A DNA stretch of 6,998 nucleotides from contig CAYRGS010000142.1 of the NCBI GenBank assembly GCA_964423875.1, positions 1-6,998 on the forward strand, read 5' to 3'. The translations under genes and the position numbers were made by a program. The stretch is from CAYRGS01 sp964423875 (lineage in GTDB: Bacteria; UBA8248; JACPRG01; G963555815). How positions within the stretch are numbered: position 1 is the stretch's first letter; each line of letters begins with the position of its first letter. The notes below the pieces were generated by a model, which was given only the letters and a program-made list of their open reading frames with translations, did not search any database and was not told the DNA's origin. This document shows, one piece after another, positions 1-5,050 of this stretch.

Positions 1-126
1 CTTGTCGGTTTCCTCGGTGCGCGTATCGCTGACCGTGATGACCGCGAAGGGCAGCGAGTCCTGGTCGGCGCTGAGTTCTTTGTGTTCGGTGTAGCCGCCG
101 GGGTCTATGGGTTGGTTTTCCGACAC
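1..126 (-). CDS. moaB: MoaB/MogA-family molybdopterin biosynthesis protein, N-terminal part (cut by window edge)
   Basis: Reading leftward from a GTG at 126-124 gives 42 codons that run off the window. Residues 28-42 read AVITVSDTRTEETDK, the first strand and loop of the MoaB/MogA fold (compare AILTVS in E. coli MoaB). The preceding TEHK is also usual in MoaB-type proteins. Family members bind molybdopterin and adenylate it, or are thought to, ahead of molybdate or tungstate insertion, in the cytoplasm. The start is supported by a GGAGG (137-141 on the plus strand) 10 bases upstream, slightly long spacing; no better in-frame start is visible upstream. The active-site part lies outside the window, so MoaB cannot be separated from MogA or a CinA-type domain. 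The family call is fairly secure, the exact role is not. Confidence 0.82.
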   Translation of the reverse strand, partial: MSENQPIDPGGYTEHKELSADQDSLPFAVITVSDTRTEETDK

Positions 127-136
127 GGGCTCGGTT

Positions 137-141
137 CCTCC
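137..141 (-). promoter_or_regulatory. Ribosome binding site deciding the moaB GTG start
   Basis: The minus strand reads GGAGG ten bases before the GTG at 126. It is the only strong Shine-Dalgarno match near the start of the conserved MoaB N-terminus and supports GTG as the initiation codon. Confidence 0.55.
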
Positions 142-297
142 GCGTGAATCGATGGGCTTGCAATCCGGGGGGGCCCGGCCGAAGTGGAGCGTCAAAGATT
201 CTTGGGTCGGGTTCGGATGATGGCTTCCTCATCAGTATATCAGCCTCCGGATGAGAACGCGCGGTCCCGAAAGGGCTGCGGCATGACTTCGCTCCCG

Positions 298-328
298 GGC
301 CGGGCAAGGCCGGCCCGGATGCCCGGCC
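298..328. repeat. GC-rich inverted repeat (hairpin A)
   Basis: The arm GGCCGGGCA (298-306) is perfectly complementary to TGCCCGGCC (320-328), giving a 9-bp stem with a 13-base loop that itself contains GGCCGGCC. It shares bases 323-328 with the next hairpin, so both cannot form at once. It lies about 170-200 bases upstream of moaB on the minus strand. Confidence 0.6.
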
Positions 329-347
329 TACCGGAGGGTTAGGCCGG
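323..347. repeat. GC-rich inverted repeat (hairpin B), exclusive with hairpin A
   Basis: CCGGCCTA (323-330) pairs perfectly with TAGGCCGG (340-347) around a 9-base loop. On the plus strand it is followed by an A/T-rich stretch but not by a clean T run, so it is not a standard intrinsic terminator. Confidence 0.6.
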
Positions 348-490
348 CGGAAGAAAATTTTAGACAATTTCAACAATCCATAAAATTTTTCTTCCTCTTT
401 TTGGTATCAGAGAAGTAGCGATATTTGAATCCAGGGGGGAGGGGGGGATGGAAGTCGAGTCTCCTGGGGCGCCCTCAATCCGACATCCGA

Positions 491-879
491 ATGATCCAGA
501 CGGTCAATCTTTGTCTTCCAAGTGGGAACAATAAGGTGGAGCTGCTTGACGAAAATGGAAAGACCATCGAGGGGAGCCGCCGGGTGGACCGCATCCAGTG
601 CCGGCTTGAATATGACAACGGTTGGGTCGAGCGGTCGGACACGCGCATCCCCCCCGGGAAGACCCGCGTCTTCGACTACACCGCGCCAACCCCCGAAGGG
701 CGAAGCGCCTCCACGTCTTCGTGGGGGTCCATCCCGACGATTACTACGGCGCGACGTTCTTCCCTTCGCTTCTCCAGGGCCGAATGAGCGCCCGGGCGCG
801 CGGACTGATTGAGAAGGCCCGCGACCACGCGATATCTTCGCCGTATGTCCTGTACGACCGGACAATCTTGCTTCCGTAA
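491..879 (+). pseudogene. Small unrecognised protein gene with a -1 frameshift near 690-694
   Basis: Two overlapping frames join into one credible protein. From ATG 491, one frame encodes VELLDENGKTIEG, an RLEYDNGWVE stretch and DTRIPPGKTRVFDYTAP, then loses sense. The frame one base back picks up with AKRLHVFVGVHPDDYYG, continues through MSARARGLIEKARDHA and SSPYVLYDRTILLP, and stops at 877-879. Both halves use G or C heavily in third codon positions up to the junction. Adding one C to the C5 run at 690-694 restores about 130 codons. The first half looks beta-rich, the second has a helix and a short C-terminal strand. I see no signal peptide, membrane span or CxxCH motif, and I do not recognise the family. 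The start is uncertain: TTG 425 is in frame, ATG 448 is in the other frame, and no good ribosome site precedes 491. It could be a pseudogene, a truncated remnant, a base-calling error or a slippage-switched gene. Confidence 0.6.
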
Positions 880-1347
880 TTTTTCGTTCGGACTCCAAGA
901 GATGAGCGCCCATTTCTTAAAAAGCTGATGGTTTCGTGAAGGGATGGCCAATCGGCAGCTTTGTCGCGTGAAAGGTGGCGAATACACACAACGGTCGGTT
1001 TTCGGGCGGGGACGGGGAAAACTCCAACGGGTAAACACTGTTTTTTCTTCGTAGGGGCCGGTCTTGAGACGGTTGGGCCCCCCGTCTTGGCCCGAAAAGA
1101 GCGCCGTCGCGCCCCTCAGCCCACACCAAAGGTAACGAGCCACCGATTCCAATCCGCGCTTCAACTCATCGTGTCCAAAAGTTCCTGAAAAATCTGGCCT
1201 AATCGGATTCAAATAGAACAGGGCCGGAAAGATGTGCGGAGTGTGCCGCCCGATCTCATTCGATTGAATCGCGAGGGGCGGCGTTTTATTTCCGTAAGGA
1301 AATCGGTGAGAGTGGGGGGCGGACCGACGGACGGTTTTCCTGTCCCG
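880..1347. other. Non-coding region between the broken gene and tlpA
   Basis: No ORF here has convincing coding character. Visible structure: AAAGCTG (921-927) pairs with CAGCTTT (956-962); AGACGG and CCGTCT pair around the C6 run at 1078-1083; ATTTCC and GGAAAT form a 6-bp stem with a 4-base loop near 1289-1304. The last lies downstream of tlpA on the minus strand but has no T run after it in that direction, so it is not a standard terminator. A 13-base repeat copy lies at 1172-1184. Confidence 0.5.
1172..1184 (+). repeat. 13-base direct repeat, copy 1
   Basis: TGTCCAAAAGTTC occurs here and again at 6982-6994. A 13-base match in 7 kb can arise by chance, but the AT-leaning sequence in a GC-rich window and the location of both copies in non-coding DNA make a dispersed repeat possible. 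Confidence 0.35.
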
Positions 1348-1962
1348 CTATGGGCGCGCAACATCCTTCAAAAGCCCCTCGAAGTACGCGTAAGCCTTCT
1401 TCGAGGCCCAATCCTTGGCCCCGATGGCCCCCGCCATCATCCTCCCTTTAGCGTCGAGCACGTAGGAGATCGGAAGGCCGCGGACGCCGAAAGGGTGCTC
1501 CGTCGTCTTCTTCCGGTCGTGCAGGACCCGGAAGGTGAGTTTCCCTTTTTTCACGAATTCCCGGACCTTCTCCACACCTTCGGCGTCCACCGAGACGGCG
1601 ACCACCTCGAACGGCCTTCCTTGGAAATGCCGGTGGAGCTTCTCGAGGCTGGGCATTTCTTCCACGCAGGGGGGACACCACGTGGCCCAGAAATTCAAGA
1701 CCAGCACCTTGCCGCGAAGGTCCGAAAGGCGGACGATTTTCCCTTCGAGATCCGGGAGGCTGAAATCAGGCGAGGGGCGCGCTTTCGGAAATTGGACGAG
1801 ACCGAATTTCAGACGGCGCTTGAGAATCCGAAAGGGGGAGGGGAGGGAGGGGGAGAGGGGATATTTTCCCCAGTCTTTCTTATCCGCCGCCGAACCGGGA
1901 GCCGGCAGAACGAGAAGGACCCACGCGATGAGCGCGGCCCAAAGGCTTCGCTTCCGTGACAT
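1348..1962 (-). CDS. Secreted TlpA/ResA-like thiol-disulfide oxidoreductase
   Basis: This 204-residue protein starts with a basic N-region and a hydrophobic stretch (residues 7-20) ending near GSAADKK, a probable Sec signal peptide or membrane anchor, so the protein should act outside the cytoplasmic membrane. A proline-rich linker (35-43) precedes a redoxin domain: DFSLPDLEGK at 66-75, FWATWCPPC with active-site Cys96 and Cys99, a strand VVAVSVD, and the cis-proline in GLPISYVLD (Pro164). Thioredoxins with WCPPC are usually reductants, for example of apocytochrome c or copper-site thiols; the substrate cannot be told from sequence. The ATG at 1962 is preceded on its strand by a purine run rich in GGAGG. 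It lies 37 bases behind gdh on the same strand and is probably co-transcribed. No cytochrome maturation genes are in view. Family call secure, target unknown. Confidence 0.9.
   Translation of the reverse strand: MSRKRSLWAALIAWVLLVLPAPGSAADKKDWGKYPLSPSLPSPFRILKRRLKFGLVQFPKARPSPDFSLPDLEGKIVRLSDLRGKVLVLNFWATWCPPCVEEMPSLEKLHRHFQGRPFEVVAVSVDAEGVEKVREFVKKGKLTFRVLHDRKKTTEHPFGVRGLPISYVLDAKGRMMAGAIGAKDWASKKAYAYFEGLLKDVARP
1834..1860 (+). other. G-quadruplex-type G-run cluster inside tlpA
   Basis: Five G runs of 5, 4, 3, 5 and 4 bases (1834-1838, 1840-1843, 1845-1847, 1849-1853, 1857-1860) are separated by 1, 1, 1 and 3 bases. This meets the standard G3+ N1-7 pattern with very short loops. It is on the plus strand, which is the template for tlpA, and corresponds to the proline/serine linker at residues 35-43. 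Confidence 0.6.
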
Positions 1963-1999
1963 TGCCCCTCCCCCCTCCCGTAAGGAACCGCGTGGGGGA

Positions 2000-3313
2000 T
2001 TACGGGAAAATGCCCCGGACGTTGAACGCCTCGGCGACTCGGTTCACGGCGAGGCGGTAAGAGGCCGTCCGCATGTCGACCTTCTTCCGATCGGCGATCT
2101 CGTTGATCTCGTGAAAGCTCTCTTCCATCGTGCGCCTAAGCTGGTGGTTGATGGATTCCTCCGTCCACCGGAATTCCTGGAGGTTCTGAACCCACTCCAG
2201 ATAAGAGACGATGACGCCGCCGGCGTTGGCGAAAATGTCGGGCACGATGAAGACCCCCCGGTCGAGAAGCGTCGCGTTCGCTTCCGGCGTGGTGGGACCA
2301 TTCGCCGCCTCGATGAGGAGCCGGGGTCGGATGCGGTCCACGTTGTCGGCCCGGATCTGGTTCTCGATGGCGGCGGGGATCACGATGTCCGCGTCCAGAT
2401 AGAGGACTTCGTCTCTCGCCACGGCGTCCGCCTCGGGAAACCCGTTGACCGATTGGCCGCCGGGTCCGTTCCTGTATTCGAAGACGGCTTCCATGTCGAG
2501 CCCCGATGGGTTGTGGATGCCCCCCTCCCCATCGCTGACGCCGATGATCCGGCAGTTGATTTCATCCAGGAGCCTGGCGGTCACCGATCCCACGTTGCCG
2601 AAGCCCTGGATGGCGACCTTGGCGTCGTGAAGGTTGATGTTGAGCTTCTTCGCGGCCAGAACGGTGGCGAACATGACGCCCCGTCCCGTGGCCTCGACCC
2701 GCCCCAGGGATCCGCCGATCGAGATCGGCTTCCCGGTGACGACGCCCGGAATCGAAAATCCCTTGTTCATGCTGTAGGTGTCCATGATCCAGGCCATGAC
2801 GCGGGCGTTGGTTCCCATGTCGGGGGCCGGAATGTCGCTGTCGGGACCGATGATGATCGAGATGTCCGACGTATAACGTCGGGTGATCCGCTCCAGTTCG
2901 TGCTCGGAGACCTCCTTGGGGTTGACGCGGACCCCGCCTTTCGCCCCGCCGAAAGGAATGTTGACGACCGCTGTCTTCCAGGTCATCCCCATGGCCAGCG
3001 CCCGGACCTCATCTTGCGTGACGGAGGGGGCGTAGCGGATGCCCCCTTTCGCCGGTCCACGCAGGAGGCTGTGCTGAACCCGGTATCCTTGAAAGACCCG
3101 GACGGTGCGGTTATCCAAGACGACGGGAAAGTTGACCGTCAGCTCGCGAACCGGTGAGCGAAGGAGCTGGTGGATTCCATCATCCAGATCCATCTGTTCA
3201 GCGATCCGGTCGAAATAGAGCTGGGCGTTCTCGAACATCGAGCGCTTGGCCGGAAGCGGGGTCTCCACCGTCAACGCCTGACCCGCAACCGGGGCTTCTT
3301 GCTCTACCGCCAT
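2000..3313 (-). CDS. gdhA: Glutamate dehydrogenase (Glu/Leu/Phe/Val dehydrogenase family)
   Basis: This 437-residue cytoplasmic enzyme interconverts glutamate and 2-oxoglutarate plus ammonium using NAD(P). The N-terminal substrate domain carries GPAKGG (Lys89), TWKTAVVNIPFGGAKGG (Lys113, Lys125) and PAPDMGTN (Asp165), the lysines and catalytic aspartate of the family; the positions agree with the Clostridium symbiosum enzyme numbering as I know it. The nucleotide domain has the Rossmann loop GFGNVG (237-242) and the late motif EAANGPTTPEA. The length and the NAGGVIVSYLEWVQN segment (363-377) fit the hexameric 410-450 residue class like RocG/GudB rather than the shorter leucine dehydrogenases. 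The coenzyme is not certain; the usual second-strand acidic position is not clear to me. The ATG at 3313 has a good GGAGG five bases upstream. It is followed by tlpA and faces away from larE. Confidence 0.95.
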   Translation of the reverse strand: MAVEQEAPVAGQALTVETPLPAKRSMFENAQLYFDRIAEQMDLDDGIHQLLRSPVRELTVNFPVVLDNRTVRVFQGYRVQHSLLRGPAKGGIRYAPSVTQDEVRALAMGMTWKTAVVNIPFGGAKGGVRVNPKEVSEHELERITRRYTSDISIIIGPDSDIPAPDMGTNARVMAWIMDTYSMNKGFSIPGVVTGKPISIGGSLGRVEATGRGVMFATVLAAKKLNINLHDAKVAIQGFGNVGSVTARLLDEINCRIIGVSDGEGGIHNPSGLDMEAVFEYRNGPGGQSVNGFPEADAVARDEVLYLDADIVIPAAIENQIRADNVDRIRPRLLIEAANGPTTPEANATLLDRGVFIVPDIFANAGGVIVSYLEWVQNLQEFRWTEESINHQLRRTMEESFHEINEIADRKKVDMRTASYRLAVNRVAEAFNVRGIFP

Positions 3314-3318
3314 CGTTG

Positions 3319-3323
3319 CCTCC
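3319..3323 (-). promoter_or_regulatory. Ribosome binding site of gdh
   Basis: The minus strand reads GGAGG followed by five bases and ATG (3313-3311), a near-ideal Shine-Dalgarno that fixes the gdh start. Confidence 0.75.
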
Positions 3324-3324
3324 G

Positions 3325-3353
3325 TTGCCTAAACGGACATTTGGGAAGATAAT
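3325..3353 (+). promoter_or_regulatory. Candidate sigma-70-type promoter for the lar operon
   Basis: TTGCCT (3325-3330), a 17-base spacer and GATAAT (3348-3353) match the -35 and -10 consensus at 4/6 and 5/6. Transcription would begin near 3360, giving a leader of about 60 bases before the larE start. The -10 box sits in the left arm of the inverted repeat at 3345-3379. Confidence 0.45.
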
Positions 3354-3379
3354 GACGTATATGTAGGAGCATTATCCTC
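3345..3379. promoter_or_regulatory. Imperfect inverted repeat between gdh and larE, possible operator
   Basis: GAAGATAATG (3345-3354) and CATTATCCTC (3370-3379) are complementary at 9 of 10 positions, with 15 bases between them. Each arm contains a GATAAT box on the strand reading toward the centre. The dyad may be a regulator site, a pair of mirrored promoters, or both. Confidence 0.5.
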
Positions 3380-3399
3380 ATTCCTTAGACTCCCGTCCA
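3371..3399 (-). promoter_or_regulatory. Candidate sigma-70-type promoter for gdh
   Basis: On the minus strand TGGACG (3399-3394), a 17-base spacer and GATAAT (3376-3371) match the -35 and -10 consensus at 4/6 and 5/6. Transcription would start near 3364 and run into gdh with a leader of about 50 bases. Confidence 0.45.
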
Positions 3400-3420
3400 C
3401 TTCGCACCCAGAGACCGATT

Positions 3421-4296
3421 TTGATCCCCCCGCCGACGAAACAGAAACACCAGAATCTGGAAACGATCCTCCTCCGGATGGGAAGCGTCCTGGTGGCGTT
3501 CTCCGCTGGGGTGGACAGCGCCTTTCTGGCCGACGCCGCAAGGCGCGTCCTGGGCGACGGCGCCCTCGCGGTGACGGGGCGATCGCCCTCTCTTCCGGAG
3601 TCCGAGCTTGTCGAGGCCCGGCGAGTGGCCGAGCGGATCGGCATCCGTCTCCTCGAGATCAACACCCGGGAGCTGGCCGATCCGCGATACGCCGCCAATT
3701 CCGCCGACCGGTGCTTTTTCTGTAAGGAAGAGCTCTTCCGCCGGCTGGTCTCGATTGCGGACCGCGAGGGAATCGCCTACGTGGCGGACGGCACAATCCC
3801 GGACGACCTGTCCGATGAGCGGCCCGGCCGCGCGGCCGCGCGGGCGTACGGCGTTCGCAGTCCCTTGCTGGAGGCGGATCTGACCAAGGCGGAGATTCGC
3901 GTTCTCTCGAAGGCGAGGGGGCTGCCCACCTGGGACAAGCCGGCCATGGCCTGTCTGGCCTCGCGGATTCCCCGGGGACAGCGGGTGACCGCCGAGAAGC
4001 TCAGGACGGTGGAGCGGGCCGAGGCCCATTTGAGGGAACTCGGCTTTCGCCAGCTCCGGGTCCGCCACCACGGAGCGTTGGCCCGGATCGAGGTGGAGGC
4101 GGGGGAGGTCCCCCGGTTCTTCGAGCCCGGCATGATGGACGCGGTCTCGCACGCGTTTCAGCGGATCGGGTTTCCCAAGGTCTCCGTAGACCTGAAGGGG
4201 TACCGCACCGGGAGCCTGAACGGGCAGCCCGCCGATCGTCCCGGGTCGATCCCGCTCCCGGTCATCTCCGCACCCGTTTTCGCGCATGAACGTTGA
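3421..4296 (+). CDS. larE: LarE, sulfur transferase of nickel-pincer nucleotide synthesis (three-cysteine type)
   Basis: LarE adds sulfur to the two carboxylates of pyridinium-3,5-biscarboxylate mononucleotide after activating them with ATP. The 291-residue protein has the PP-loop FSAGVDS (27-33, Ala where Gly is common), CFFCKEELF (98-106), the DGT segment at 123-125, KPAMACLASR (173-182), RVRHHGALARIE (214-224) and a terminal LKGYRTGSLN typical of LarE. Lactobacillus LarE has one sacrificial cysteine in the segment equivalent to 176-182. Here Cys98, Cys101 and Cys178 form the three-cysteine set associated with homologues that carry a [4Fe-4S] cluster and use it as sulfur relay. The TTG start gives the usual short N-terminus before the PP-loop but has only a weak GAGA behind it; ATG 3478 would remove most of the first helix. 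The gene overlaps larB by 11 bases. Function is secure; cluster binding is inferred. Confidence 0.93.
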   Translation: MIPPPTKQKHQNLETILLRMGSVLVAFSAGVDSAFLADAARRVLGDGALAVTGRSPSLPESELVEARRVAERIGIRLLEINTRELADPRYAANSADRCFFCKEELFRRLVSIADREGIAYVADGTIPDDLSDERPGRAAARAYGVRSPLLEADLTKAEIRVLSKARGLPTWDKPAMACLASRIPRGQRVTAEKLRTVERAEAHLRELGFRQLRVRHHGALARIEVEAGEVPRFFEPGMMDAVSHAFQRIGFPKVSVDLKGYRTGSLNGQPADRPGSIPLPVISAPVFAHER

Positions 4297-5050
4297 TCGC
4301 CTGAGATCCTTGCTGATCGAGGTCGAGGCGGGCCGCGTCGCCCCGGAGGAGGCCCTCGAGCGCCTCCGGGTGCTGCCCTTCACCGACCTGGGCTTCGCGA
4401 AGGTCGATCATCACCGGGCGCTTCGGAACGGACGCGGCGAAGTCATCTTCGCCGAGGGGAAGACACCGGATCAGACCCGGGCCATCGCCCGGGAGATCCT
4501 GAGGGGCGGCGAGGATATGGTCCTGGCGACCCGGGTCCCGCCGGAATCCGCGCGGGTCCTGGAATCCCTGGGGTTTCCATTTGAGTATAACCCCGAGGCC
4601 CGCATCGCCCTTCTCCGCCGTGAGCCCCCGGCTTCGCCGAGAGACGAATTCGGCCGGGTGGCGGTGGCTTCTGGCGGGACGGCGGATTTTCCCGTCGCCG
4701 AGGAGGCGGCCTTCACGCTCGAAGCGTGGGGCAACCGGGTGGAGCGTGTTTACGACGTGGGCGTGGCCGGCCTTCCGCGATTGCTCGACCGGTGGCCGGT
4801 CCTCCGTAAGGCGCGGGTGATCATCGTCGTGGCGGGGATGGAGGGGGCGCTGCCGAGCGTCGTCGGCGGGCTGGTGGACTGCCCGGTCATCGCGGTGCCG
4901 ACGAGTGTCGGCTACGGGGCGAGCTTCGGCGGGCTGGCCGCGCTGCTCGCCATGCTCAATTCCTGCGCCCCGGGGGTTTCGGTGGTGAACATCGACAATG
5001 GGTTCGGCGCCGCGGTTCAGGCCGACAAAATCAACCGGATCGGGTCGTAA
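4286..5050 (+). CDS. larB: LarB, nicotinic acid adenine dinucleotide carboxylase/hydrolase
   Basis: LarB starts NPN synthesis: it carboxylates the pyridine ring of nicotinic acid adenine dinucleotide and hydrolyses the phosphoanhydride, releasing AMP. The 254-residue protein has the LarB-specific N-terminal segment VDHHRALRNGRGEVIFAEGK (40-59) and a C-terminal PurE-like domain: SGGTADFPVAEEAA (129-142), YDVGVAGLPRLL (156-167), VVAGMEGALPSVVGGLV (181-197), PTSVGYGASFGGLAALL (205-221) and NSCAPGVSVVNIDNGFGAA (225-243). Cys227 and Glu186 line up, with a constant offset of six, with the Lactobacillus residues Cys221 and Glu180 that I recall for the cysteinyl-pyridine chemistry. The ATG lies inside the last codons of larE with no Shine-Dalgarno of its own, so translation is probably coupled. 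Full length, all motifs present. Confidence 0.95.
   Translation: MNVDRLRSLLIEVEAGRVAPEEALERLRVLPFTDLGFAKVDHHRALRNGRGEVIFAEGKTPDQTRAIAREILRGGEDMVLATRVPPESARVLESLGFPFEYNPEARIALLRREPPASPRDEFGRVAVASGGTADFPVAEEAAFTLEAWGNRVERVYDVGVAGLPRLLDRWPVLRKARVIIVVAGMEGALPSVVGGLVDCPVIAVPTSVGYGASFGGLAALLAMLNSCAPGVSVVNIDNGFGAAVQADKINRIGS

Larger units (their letters stand above)
127..490. other. Non-coding region between moaB (-) and the broken gene at 491 (+)
   Basis: This stretch contains no ORF with coding character. It holds a G7 run (167-173), GC-rich hairpins (298-347), an AT-rich block (about 351-400) and a G6AG7 run (434-447). On the plus strand TAGACA (361-366) and TAAAAT (381-386) resemble promoter boxes, but their 14-base spacing is too short to support a call. 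On the minus strand this is the leader and promoter region of moaB. I recognise no known riboswitch in it. Confidence 0.6.

Noticed and set aside
200..240. Hammerhead-like core CTGATGA on the minus strand, followed by a 3-bp stem and GAAC
   Set aside because: The required GAAA box is absent (GAAC instead), the stem is only three pairs, and I could not find a matching stem III and cleavage site. Most likely coincidence.
361..386. TAGACA and TAAAAT as a promoter for the gene at 491
   Set aside because: The 14-base spacing is too short for a sigma-70 promoter, and no better-spaced pair was found nearby.
676..1212. Long minus-strand open frame overlapping the broken gene and the following gap
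   Set aside because: It runs antisense through 676-879, where the plus-strand frames have far better coding character. Its remaining part (880-1212) has mixed codon use, no ribosome site and no recognisable motif. A decayed or repeat-encoded segment is possible but not supportable.
1289..1304. Hairpin ATTTCC/GGAAAT downstream of tlpA as an intrinsic terminator
   Set aside because: In the tlpA direction it is followed by A residues, not T, and the stem is short and AT-rich.
1535..3157. 540-codon plus-strand open frame
   Set aside because: It lies antisense to tlpA and gdh, both of which show complete family motifs. It is a shadow typical of GC-rich coding DNA.
3385..4383. 332-codon minus-strand open frame
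   Set aside because: It is antisense to larE, has no family motifs, and reads as an Arg/Gly-rich shadow.
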